Part shown: positions 1 through 5,561 of the stretch, piece by piece
Numbering within the stretch: position 1 is the stretch's first letter
How the letters are laid out: every line of letters begins with the position of its first letter
DNA from: Candidatus Eiseniibacteriota bacterium
Lineage (GTDB): Bacteria; Joyebacterota; Joyebacteria; Joyebacterales; Joyebacteraceae
Reading direction: 5' to 3'
DNA length: 5,561 nt
Assembly: GCA_030630395.1 (NCBI GenBank)
Contig: DAOVNE010000109.1
Location: 1 to 5,561 of the forward strand
Program-made: the position numbers and the translations under genes
The notes under the pieces: generated by a model
Seen by the model: the letters and a program-made list of their open reading frames with translations, nothing else
Databases searched by the model: none
Told to the model about the DNA's origin: nothing

Positions 1-1050
1 CGCCTGCGTCGCGACCTGAGCAAGCGTCTCAGCAGAGAAGCGGCCGACGAAGATCTCCGGGTAGTTGTCGGTTCCAGCCAGGAGGGAATACGCCGGGTCG
101 GCTGACTGGCCTCCATCAAGGAGATACGGCATCTGCTCATCGTCGCCTACGAGAAGCACGTACGCGATGCCGTCGGTGTCGTAGGCGTTCTGGATGTAGT
201 TCTTGATGTCGTCGGCCGATGAACCGACCGTCGAGAGACCGACGAGCGTGGTCGACATGCCGATCTGGTTTCGCCAATCGGCCAGCGGGCGTGTGGTCTC
301 GACGAAAGCATCGTTCGCGATGATCAGCATCGGCCCGCTCTCGGCCAACAGCGTGTACCTGCGGGCGACCGAACTGTAGTTCAGATAACGACTCGCGTAG
401 AGCCGTTCGAACTCAGCCACCCGCGTACCGGGGCTTCTTCTCAGGACATTCACATTGCCAGGGCCTGCGACTGAGACCTCAATCGTGATCGAGGTGTAGA
501 CGCGGAGGGTGTGCGTCCGGGCATTGTACTGGAACGGGTTCAGCTCGACGACGACGCCGCGCGTGTCCCGCATGATGAACGGGTCACCAAGTCCGGCGAT
601 CTCCGCAGGGAACCACGCATCCTGCTCGTAGATGGTCCCGAACTCGTACGGGACGGAGTCCGGATCGACGTGTCTCTTGATCGCCCCTCTGGAGGGAACG
701 ACATCTATGCGGTCAAAGTCGCGGAAGGTGGCATCGATGACGCGGACGTCCATCTGCGCGTCGTCGGGAATGACGATCGACTGTCTCACGATCGGGAGTT
801 CCGGAAACCCCTGCTCGAGCATTCGAGCGGCGCCACTCAAGGCCACTGAGAAAAGAAGCCTACCGTCGATATCGACGGGCTCGGTCGTGAAGCTCCCGAT
901 ATCAAGTCGCAGGGTTGTGCTCTCGAGGCTCGTCGCAAGAAGCGTGAGTTCGGTGGGTGCTGCGCTTGGAGCAAGCTCGATGCGCTCGGGAGTCGCGCTC
1001 GTGGCTGCGAGGGCGACGGATATGAGCAGGATGGCAATGAGTGGTCTCAA
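1..1050 (-). CDS. Gingipain-like C25 family cysteine peptidase, N-terminal part (3' end outside window)
   Basis: This is the first 350 codons of a secreted gingipain-type (clan CD, family C25) peptidase, open to the window edge. Residues 1-19 look like a signal peptide (short MR n-region, hydrophobic LIAILLISVALAA core, cleavage near ATSA). Residues about 20-225 resemble the C25 propeptide, with GFPELPIVRQ at 81-90 followed by IVIPDDA and a beta-rich stretch. From about 232 the peptidase domain begins: YTLLAESGPMLIIAND, PLADWRNQIGM (256-265), DDIKNYIQNAY (280-290), YVLLVGDDEQMP (297-308) and GTDNYPEIFVGRFSAET (326-342), which parallels the GNDHYNEVFIGRFS segment of RgpB. The catalytic His and Cys normally lie roughly 80-150 residues further on, so activity cannot be judged. 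The start is TTG: it has an ideal AAGGAGG Shine-Dalgarno four bases upstream and gives the signal peptide, while no in-frame ATG does so. Any C-terminal sorting domain (as in type IX secretion) is out of view. Confidence 0.93.
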   Translation of the reverse strand, partial: MRPLIAILLISVALAATSATPERIELAPSAAPTELTLLATSLESTTLRLDIGSFTTEPVDIDGRLLFSVALSGAARMLEQGFPELPIVRQSIVIPDDAQMDVRVIDATFRDFDRIDVVPSRGAIKRHVDPDSVPYEFGTIYEQDAWFPAEIAGLGDPFIMRDTRGVVVELNPFQYNARTHTLRVYTSITIEVSVAGPGNVNVLRRSPGTRVAEFERLYASRYLNYSSVARRYTLLAESGPMLIIANDAFVETTRPLADWRNQIGMSTTLVGLSTVGSSADDIKNYIQNAYDTDGIAYVLLVGDDEQMPYLLDGGQSADPAYSLLAGTDNYPEIFVGRFSAETLAQVATQA

Positions 1051-1054
1051 GATT

Positions 1055-1061
1055 CCTCCTT
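1055..1061 (-). promoter_or_regulatory. Strong Shine-Dalgarno fixing a TTG start
   Basis: On the minus strand AAGGAGG is followed by AATC and then TTG. It is a near-perfect anti-16S match at a short but workable four-base spacing. It decides the start of the C25 peptidase, which has no suitable ATG. Confidence 0.8.
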
Positions 1062-1067
1062 GCGGCC

Positions 1068-1096
1068 ATTATAGCACGAAGCCGGCGTCATCCGAA
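1068..1096 (-). promoter_or_regulatory. Predicted extended -10 promoter for the C25 peptidase gene
   Basis: The minus strand reads TGC-TATAAT (consensus -10 at 1068-1073 with an extended TGn) and has TTCGGA at 1091-1096 as a weak -35, 17 bases away. Transcription would begin near 1060-1061, exactly at the Shine-Dalgarno, giving a leader of only about 10 nucleotides. The match is by eye only. If functional, the protease gene is transcribed separately from, or in addition to, the upstream genes. Confidence 0.6.
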
Positions 1097-1114
1097 GACC
1101 GCAGAAAGGAGCCG

Positions 1115-2425
1115 CTATTTCATCCGTAGCGACGTGAGGAACTCGACGTGGTCCGAGTAGGGGCCATTCATCCACAGAAGCCCCGGCCCATTGGGGCCAT
1201 GGTTCTCGGGTACCACAGGCTGAACGTTGTTCCAGCGCGAGTTCGAGGTGATCGCATCGACGTTCCACGTCTCGCCTTTATCGGGCGTTACCCAGCGCTC
1301 TATCTCAAATATGCCGTCGATCTCACGTGATAGATAGACGATCGATGGATCGCTGTGGTCGAGGGCGATGCCCCCCGACAGATGTACATCCACGTTGCGA
1401 CTGCCCGGGCGACCAGAGGCGAACCAGCCCCCCGCGTGCGTCAGTTCCCGGTTCTCCCACGCTGCGCCATTCCACCTGGTGTACCAGTAGACGTGATCAT
1501 CATCCGACGGGAATGTCGCGTAGACGATAACCGGGTTCCCATCCGAGTCGTCCACCACGTCCCACACACGCGCGGACACTCCGGTAGTCGATGCGTCGTA
1601 GACAACGTCGCAGGCACTCGGAGCGAACGGCAGCGCATCCATGTTTGCGACATGAGTTCCGTCGGCTCGAACAACGCTTCCGGACTCGTACCGCGCGTAG
1701 TAGATGCTGCTGCCTCCCGGGTCATCGGGAAGCCCGGCCGTCTTCGCGAAGTGGATCCTGCTCACGCCGTCCGATGTCACCTTGACGAGGGGGTGCTTCC
1801 CCTCCTCGTGGATGAAGCGAGCAGGCTCCGTCCATTTCACCCTGTTATCCGAGACGGCGGAGTATATCGCGAACCCGACTCCCCTCCAGAAGGCATAGAG
1901 CCTGTCGCTCTCGTCCGAAAGCTGCACGGGCGTGGCATAGCTGTAGCCGAGGCTGCCGGTTGCATGTGGCCCGACATACGACTCGGCTCCCCAGACACTG
2001 ATATTCTCACGCCGCGAGGCGGTCCTGTACAGGAACCACATACCGCGGAAGCCGGACATGAAGACGGCGAGCCTGTCGTCGGGACGCATCAGAAGCGCGG
2101 GGGCGGCGCGATCGTCTATCTGATACTCCACGCGCAGCGTCTTCTTCACCTTCTCCCCGGTGTCGTGGTCGAAGTACAGAACCCTCAGGTCGCCAATCGA
2201 GTTGACCCACGTGACATAGGTCCGCCTGTGTTCGCCCTCGTGATAGAGCGCCGTCGGACCGCCGAGCCCGGACCATGCGCCATCGGGAGTCACCGTGAAA
2301 CTCGCCTCACCGGGAAGCCCCAGATCGCGATCCAACCCCAGCCCCTCGTGCTCCAGTTGCGACGCGCAGCCTGCCAAGAGCGCCACCGTGCACACAGCCA
2401 TCACAGCCCATGAGCCCCGTCTCAT
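1115..2425 (-). CDS. BNR_4-type beta-propeller lipoprotein
   Basis: This 436-residue protein has a lipoprotein signal: MRR n-region, hydrophobic stretch and lipobox LAGC with Cys20. Ala at the next position fits outer-membrane sorting in diderms. The rest fits the BNR_4 (PF15892-like) propeller pattern from family knowledge: EHRRTYVTWVNSIGDLRVLYFD (65-86, in part), APALLMRPDDRLAVF (108-122), TPVQLSDESDRLYAFW (165-180), DGVSRIHFAKT (219-229), SSIYYARYESG (239-249), GGIALDHSDPSIVYLSREIDG (351-371, in part), an Asp-box TPDKGETW (380-387) and a closing GLLWMNGPYSD. Relatives include ulvan lyases (PL24/PL25) and many uncharacterised proteins. The two histidines expected in the lyases appear replaced by Arg106 and Phe126, so a lyase role is doubtful. 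The start is the second of two tandem ATGs: AAGAGG lies five bases before it but only two before the first (2428, 438 codons with stop). The gene overlaps the stop codon of the sulfotransferase gene, implying translational coupling. The substrate is unknown. Confidence 0.88.
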   Translation of the reverse strand: MRRGSWAVMAVCTVALLAGCASQLEHEGLGLDRDLGLPGEASFTVTPDGAWSGLGGPTALYHEGEHRRTYVTWVNSIGDLRVLYFDHDTGEKVKKTLRVEYQIDDRAAPALLMRPDDRLAVFMSGFRGMWFLYRTASRRENISVWGAESYVGPHATGSLGYSYATPVQLSDESDRLYAFWRGVGFAIYSAVSDNRVKWTEPARFIHEEGKHPLVKVTSDGVSRIHFAKTAGLPDDPGGSSIYYARYESGSVVRADGTHVANMDALPFAPSACDVVYDASTTGVSARVWDVVDDSDGNPVIVYATFPSDDDHVYWYTRWNGAAWENRELTHAGGWFASGRPGSRNVDVHLSGGIALDHSDPSIVYLSREIDGIFEIERWVTPDKGETWNVDAITSNSRWNNVQPVVPENHGPNGPGLLWMNGPYSDHVEFLTSLRMK

Positions 2426-2436
2426 CATCGCCTCTT
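2423..2436 (-). promoter_or_regulatory. Stop/start overlap and ribosome binding site coupling two genes
   Basis: The minus strand reads AAGAGG-CG-ATGATGA. The sulfotransferase stop TGA (2427-2425) is embedded in the tandem ATGs that begin the lipoprotein gene, and the Shine-Dalgarno lies in the last codons of the upstream gene. Either ATG is in frame. Spacing favours the second (5 bases against 2). This is a typical arrangement for termination-reinitiation and near-stoichiometric synthesis. Confidence 0.75.
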
Positions 2437-3789
2437 TCCGAGCCACGTCTCGACATAGTCCGGCTCGACCCGGATCATCTCGAAGATGCTCGATATGAAC
2501 TCGCTCTTGTCTCCGACCTGCGCCGTGTTGATGTACTTCCACACTATCGTCAGCTCCGGCGACAGCTCGAACGCCTTCCCACGATCGGATTCCGTGATGA
2601 GGATGTTGCCGTTCGGCAGATACTGGTTGGAGCCGCACTCGCGCGAGAAGAAGTTGTTGGGCTTCTCCCCCTTGTAGATCCACGATGTCTCGAGCGAGCC
2701 TGGATCGAACGCTATCACCCGTGAGAACCCATGGTAGCCGCGGTTGTCGAACAGCATCATGTTCCCGTCCGGGAGGACAGTCGGCTGATGTTGCGCCTCC
2801 CACGTTCCCTTGAGTACCCAGACCACGCGCTCAGTCTTCATGTCCACGACGGCTATGAGACCGATCTCCCTCAGACTGATGAGGGCGTTTCCCTCAGCGA
2901 ACCCCGGAACGCGCCCCTCGAGTGTGGCGTCCAGGATCTCGATCGTGTTCGTGTGGAAGATATCGCCTTGGTCGGCCATCCCCGCGATCGCCTCAGCGTA
3001 GGGTGAGTTCTCAAACGCCTCAAGCACCGAGAAGCTGTGGATCTCATTCCCCTCGGAGTCCAGGAGTGTGATGAAGTCCTCGAGTATGGGGTGCTCTTCG
3101 CTGATCCTCGGGATCATGTGGGCTCTGCGCGTCAGCGTGTAGACGCGGCCGTCGTCCATCACCTCAAGATCGTGGTGCGCAGCATTGAAGTTCGCCCAGA
3201 GGAGCTTCGAACGATGATCGACCTTGATGATCCCGACGCCCTCGAAGATGGCAATCACGTCCCCGTTCGGGAAGAGATGCGCCCGTCGCCAGTAGCCGAT
3301 CGACTTGTTGTTCTTCGGAAGCGCATCCCCCGGGAAGCGATCCCAGGCGTCGATGAACCTGCACTCCCACTTGTGGATCTTGGTTCCACGCATGTCCATG
3401 AGAAGGGCGCCAGGGAGATGTCCGGCCGTGTAGAAGTTGTAGCCGTCCAGAGCCAGCTTTCTGTCGTAGACAGTGACGCCGTCGTTCGCGGGTGGCGCAG
3501 TGGAGCCCGTCAGATATCCGATCGAGAGCAGCCGTTCGATCTCGCGGTGCTGCTCTTCGGTGACACCCGTCTCCTCAGCGAGAGAGAGTTCCCGCCAGCC
3601 GCCCTCGTGCCAGCGGCCGCCCGGATCTCCCCAGTACTCCTCTTCCTCAGCCGTGCGTGCCTCGGCCTTGCGCACGGACGCCTCATCGCCGCGTCCGCAC
3701 CCCACCCCCGCTCCAAGCGCCACAGCAAGGAGCGCCGCCAGAACCGCGGTCGTACCGATCCACCTCGGGACACAAGCTGTGGTAGTCAT
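2425..3789 (-). CDS. Arylsulfotransferase (ASST) family exported protein
   Basis: This 454-residue protein has the ASST propeller fold signature. In this family, sulfate is transferred between phenolic compounds through a sulfohistidine intermediate, without PAPS, outside the cytoplasm. A hydrophobic segment (11-31) after Arg9 is a signal peptide or anchor. It ends GVGC at Cys31, a lipobox-like site with an atypical Gly at -3. After an acidic linker (34-90) the catalytic domain shows AHHDLEVMDDG (204-214), DIFHTNTIEI (276-285), NALISLREIG (301-310), EAQHQPTVLPDGN (331-343), MLFDNRG (345-351) and NQYLPNGNILITES (388-401). By analogy with E. coli ASST, His205 or His206, His279/Asn281, Arg307 and His334 correspond to the active-site His, His/Asn, Arg and transiently sulfated His. 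It is shorter than E. coli ASST (about 600 residues) and lacks a close cysteine pair before His334. ATG at 3789 has GAGAGG three bases upstream. It sits 40 bp downstream of the GT39 gene and overlaps the next gene. The acceptor is unknown. Confidence 0.9.
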   Translation of the reverse strand: MTTTACVPRWIGTTAVLAALLAVALGAGVGCGRGDEASVRKAEARTAEEEEYWGDPGGRWHEGGWRELSLAEETGVTEEQHREIERLLSIGYLTGSTAPPANDGVTVYDRKLALDGYNFYTAGHLPGALLMDMRGTKIHKWECRFIDAWDRFPGDALPKNNKSIGYWRRAHLFPNGDVIAIFEGVGIIKVDHRSKLLWANFNAAHHDLEVMDDGRVYTLTRRAHMIPRISEEHPILEDFITLLDSEGNEIHSFSVLEAFENSPYAEAIAGMADQGDIFHTNTIEILDATLEGRVPGFAEGNALISLREIGLIAVVDMKTERVVWVLKGTWEAQHQPTVLPDGNMMLFDNRGYHGFSRVIAFDPGSLETSWIYKGEKPNNFFSRECGSNQYLPNGNILITESDRGKAFELSPELTIVWKYINTAQVGDKSEFISSIFEMIRVEPDYVETWLGKRR

Positions 3790-3810
3790 CGTCCTCTCAG
3801 GAGAAAAGGT

Positions 3811-3827
3811 CCGCGGCGTCGCCGCGG
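3811..3827 (-). terminator. Intercistronic GC hairpin between GT39 and ASST genes
   Basis: CCGCGGC-GAC-GCCGCGG forms a perfect 7-bp GC stem with a three-base loop, starting two bases after the GT39 stop codon. On the minus strand it is followed by ACC and then TTTTCTCC, a short interrupted T-run. It could be a leaky intrinsic terminator reducing downstream transcription, or an mRNA-stabilising stem for the upstream message. The offset, interrupted T-run makes full termination doubtful, and no convincing promoter is visible between it and the next gene. Confidence 0.5.
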
Positions 3828-3829
3828 GA

Positions 3830-5371
3830 TCAGTAGAAGAGCTTCATCCTCGGCCACGCGACATCGAGCGGTATCTTCATGTCACGCCAGATGAACACCG
3901 GCTGGTTTGTCTCGTACCAGACGACGTAATCGTGCGTGATCGTGGTCGCCAGTGCAACGGATCCGAACGCGCTCTGAAGGGCCTGGGGTCTCACGCCGAT
4001 TGTGATCAGAACCTCACCCGTGTAGTCGCGCGGTCCCCAGTACCAGTAGTTGTTGTGCGTGCAGATTGCCTTCGGGAGCCCGTACTTGGGACCGAAGAAA
4101 TCGATCGCTGCCGACTGTCCGTAGTTGTTGCCGGAGACGGCCGCAACCGAACGCATCTCCTCGGGAAGCAAGTGGTAGATGCGCGCGACCTCCTGGACCA
4201 TCTCCTCCCACCCGAACATGTCCTGGAACGGCGGAAGCATCTCGGACTCTCCAGGCACGAGGTGCTTCATCGTTGGGTCTACGACCCTTCGGTATTCGAT
4301 GAGCCGCTCGGGCGACAGAATCGGAAGCGAGCTTGGAGCAAGGAGGGCGGCCCCGACAACGAGCAGGGCTATGGCCGTGGCAGGAGCCCACCTGAGCTTC
4401 CTCGACTTGAAGAAACGCTCCACCTCTATTGCGCCGAGCGCAAGAAGAGGAGGATAAAACGGAATCAGGTAGTACCCCTTCGCCCTCGAGAGCACGAAGT
4501 AGACGTAGAGTAGAGCGAACGCCCAGCCGATCGGTCGCATCTTCTTGCCGCCCTTCGAGAGAAGAGCGAACCAGAGCCCCACGATCCAGACGGGCAGGAG
4601 AAGTGGATTGAGACCAAAGAGCTGCCCCAGGAAGAACATGCCCGGTGACACGCCAGACATCCTATTGAGCTCCGCCTTCTGGAGGAACTCGATCGTGGGC
4701 CACCCATGGGCGATCTCCCAGATCACATTCGGCAGAAAGATGACCGCCGCGATGCCCGCCGCGTACCACGGCCAGCGAGAGGTCAGGCGGCGCCGTTCAT
4801 CCGTGAGGAGAAGCCCGGCGAAGACCGAGCCCGCGAGGAAAGCCATCGTATGCTTGTTGAGCAGGCCTATTCCTACGACCACGCCGAACCATATCCAGAG
4901 CCGGCGGTTGTCACTCTTGAGTATCGAGACGAAGAGGTAGAGCGCGACCGCCCACAACAGCTGGTCGAACACGTTCGTTGTCAGAAGTGTCCCGTAGAAG
5001 AGGTAGGTTCCGCCGACGAGAACGGCGACCGCCGTGAGAGCCTGCGCGAAGAGCTTGCCGCCCAGCACCTTCGCCGTCTTGCCTGCGACGAATACGGTGA
5101 GCGCTCCGGCGAGAGCCGGGATCAGCCTCAGGCCGGCCAGTGATGTTCCGAGGGTCGAGGTGATAAGGCGCGCCAGGAACGGCGTCAGAGGAGGGTGATC
5201 GATATACCCCCACGCCAGATGGTCACCGCAGGCGATGTAGTAGAGCTCATCCCTGTGGTATCCGTATCCCCCGTTTGTCAGCAGATGAATGGCGAGCTTG
5301 ACGAGAGCGATGTAGATGAGAATCGCCGTCCCGCTTGTGAGTCTGTCGCGAAGAGTCGTTTGCTCCGGCAT
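3830..5371 (-). CDS. Glycosyltransferase family 39 (ArnT/PMT_2-like) integral membrane protein
   Basis: This 513-residue polytopic inner-membrane protein is a GT-C fold glycosyltransferase. The family uses polyprenyl-phosphate sugars and acts on the outer face of the membrane. After the first membrane segment (about 14-33) comes the hallmark loop GYGYHRDELYY (35-45), with the Asp41-Glu42 pair that binds metal or acts as base in relatives, then GYIDHPPLTPFLARL (55-69), typical of PMT_2/ArnT-like proteins. About ten or eleven hydrophobic segments follow up to residue 346, including 107-128, 157-173, 202-220, 257-271, 281-296 and 328-346. A C-terminal soluble, probably periplasmic, domain (350-513) contains DMFGWEEMVQEVARIY (384-399), NNYGQSAAIDFFGPKYGLP (415-433) and NNYWYWGP (440-447), motifs I associate with a widespread uncharacterised GT39 subgroup. 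The start is ATG at 5371, with GGAG six bases upstream. A longer form from TTG at 5404 adds 11 residues but has its purine run almost touching the codon. Sugar and acceptor cannot be read from the sequence. Confidence 0.92.
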   Translation of the reverse strand: MPEQTTLRDRLTSGTAILIYIALVKLAIHLLTNGGYGYHRDELYYIACGDHLAWGYIDHPPLTPFLARLITSTLGTSLAGLRLIPALAGALTVFVAGKTAKVLGGKLFAQALTAVAVLVGGTYLFYGTLLTTNVFDQLLWAVALYLFVSILKSDNRRLWIWFGVVVGIGLLNKHTMAFLAGSVFAGLLLTDERRRLTSRWPWYAAGIAAVIFLPNVIWEIAHGWPTIEFLQKAELNRMSGVSPGMFFLGQLFGLNPLLLPVWIVGLWFALLSKGGKKMRPIGWAFALLYVYFVLSRAKGYYLIPFYPPLLALGAIEVERFFKSRKLRWAPATAIALLVVGAALLAPSSLPILSPERLIEYRRVVDPTMKHLVPGESEMLPPFQDMFGWEEMVQEVARIYHLLPEEMRSVAAVSGNNYGQSAAIDFFGPKYGLPKAICTHNNYWYWGPRDYTGEVLITIGVRPQALQSAFGSVALATTITHDYVVWYETNQPVFIWRDMKIPLDVAWPRMKLFY

Positions 5372-5460
5372 CGCCCGCTCCGTGTGTCGCTGGCCATGGC
5401 CCAATCCCTAAGCCATCCCCTCAGCGCTCAAGCCCACGAACCTGCCAGGACATGCGCGCG

Positions 5461-5485
5461 GCTCCATCATATCGGAGCAGGCTCC
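5461..5485. repeat. Alternating GCTCC/GGAGC inverted half-sites over the promoter
   Basis: The plus strand reads GCTCC (5461-5465), eight bases, GGAGC (5474-5478), two bases, GCTCC (5481-5485). The middle element can pair with either neighbour. The set straddles the predicted -10 and lies in the -10/-35 spacer, where a repressor operator could sit. It may also be chance in GC-rich DNA. Confidence 0.35.
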
Positions 5486-5494
5486 AGACGGCAA
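5466..5494 (-). promoter_or_regulatory. Predicted sigma70-type promoter for the GT39-led operon
   Basis: The minus strand has TTGCCG (5489-5494; four of six matches to TTGACA), a 17-base spacer and TATGAT (5466-5471; five of six matches to TATAAT). Transcription would start near 5459, about 88 bases before the GT39 ATG. It is the best-placed promoter candidate in the intergenic region and would drive GT39, ASST and the lipoprotein gene. The call is by eye. Confidence 0.5.
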
Positions 5495-5536
5495 TACGCG
5501 CTTTGTCGAAGACACCCTCGTCTCCATGACAGAAGG

Positions 5537-5561
5537 GCACCCGCGCTAGAGGCGCGGGTGC
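5537..5561. terminator. 10-bp perfect GC hairpin at window edge, probable terminator
   Basis: GCACCCGCGC-TAGAG-GCGCGGGTGC is a perfect 10-bp inverted repeat with a five-base loop, ending exactly at the window edge. Bases 5535-5536 (GG) could extend the stem if CC follows outside. On the minus strand it is followed by CCTTCTGTC, a poor U-tract, as is common in GC-rich genomes. It lies between the GT39 promoter and whatever precedes it, so it most likely terminates an upstream minus-strand gene outside the window. A plus-strand T-tract cannot be seen. Confidence 0.55.

Larger units (their letters stand above)
5372..5536. other. Intergenic region upstream of the GT39 gene
   Basis: I see no credible coding sequence on either strand here. 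It contains the predicted promoter with overlapping inverted half-sites and then a leader of about 88 nucleotides ending at GGAG (5378-5381) before the GT39 ATG. No riboswitch or RNA gene was recognised in the leader; CCTGGCAGG near 5442-5450 is only a 4-bp palindrome. Confidence 0.6.

Noticed and set aside
1051..1114. Terminator between the BNR_4 gene and the peptidase gene
   Set aside because: Only weak 4-bp CGGC/GCCG pairings are present and there is no T-run, so read-through from upstream remains possible.
632..1129. Plus-strand open frame of 165 codons opposite the C25 peptidase
   Set aside because: It has a Ser-rich shadow composition and would cross the peptidase promoter and start. 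The minus-strand reading gives a clear gingipain-like protein.
2007..2276. Second minus-strand frame within the BNR_4 gene
   Set aside because: It is wholly internal in another frame, with Arg-rich low-complexity sequence and no signal of its own.
1355..2413. Plus-strand open frame of 352 codons
   Set aside because: It lies antisense to the BNR_4 lipoprotein gene, is rich in Arg, Pro and Val, shows no recognisable domain, and is a frame kept open by GC-rich codon bias of the real gene.
2426..2803. N-terminal extension of the BNR_4 gene back to 2803
   Set aside because: It would overlap the ASST gene by about 380 bases with Arg/His-rich shadow sequence, and it would bury the lipoprotein signal that begins at 2425.
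3037..3894. Plus-strand open frame of 285 codons
   Set aside because: It is a mirror of the ASST coding frame, ends in an Arg/Ser-rich stretch, and has no motif or signal.
3473..4513. Plus-strand open frame of 346 codons
   Set aside because: It is antisense to parts of two clear genes and spans their intergenic hairpin, with low-complexity Ser/Arg/Pro composition and no family motifs.
5372..5404. Longer GT39 start at TTG 5404
   Set aside because: The purine-rich run AGGGA is one base or less from the TTG, while ATG at 5371 has GGAG at a normal six-base spacing and better fits the N-terminus.

Overview
The window carries four protein-coding genes, all on the minus strand, and no credible gene on the plus strand. 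Base composition is GC-rich with GC-biased third codon positions. The proteins are exported or membrane-bound: an ArnT-type glycosyltransferase, a secreted arylsulfotransferase-like protein, a lipoprotein beta-propeller and a gingipain-type (C25) protease. Together with the SD-led TTG start, this suggests a diderm bacterium from an environmental GC-rich lineage, perhaps a candidate phylum near the FCB group. That placement is a low-confidence inference because no marker gene is present.

Layout in the direction of transcription (high to low coordinates): a strong GC hairpin at 5537-5561 probably ends the preceding unit. The intergenic stretch 5372-5536 holds a plausible sigma70-type promoter (TTGCCG-17-TATGAT) overlapped by alternating GGAGC/GCTCC half-sites. 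Next are a GT39 family membrane glycosyltransferase (3830-5371), a 40-bp gap with a 7-bp GC hairpin, and an arylsulfotransferase (ASST) family protein (2425-3789). The ASST stop codon overlaps the start of a BNR_4-type lipoprotein (1115-2425). After a 64-bp gap with its own extended -10 promoter comes the 5' part of a gingipain-like C25 peptidase (1-1050), whose catalytic His/Cys region lies outside the window.

How they may work together (inference): the GT39 enzyme would move a sugar from a polyprenyl-phosphate donor on the outer face of the inner membrane. The ASST-like protein has the family's His/Asn/Arg/His active-site pattern and could transfer sulfate without PAPS. The propeller lipoprotein is translationally coupled to it and appears to lack the two histidines expected in BNR_4 polysaccharide lyases, so it is better read as a binding or accessory partner than as a lyase. 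The protease has its own promoter and may be functionally independent. The most interesting point is the tightly coupled sulfotransferase/propeller pair next to a glycosyltransferase, a possible envelope glycan modification module that I do not recognise as described.
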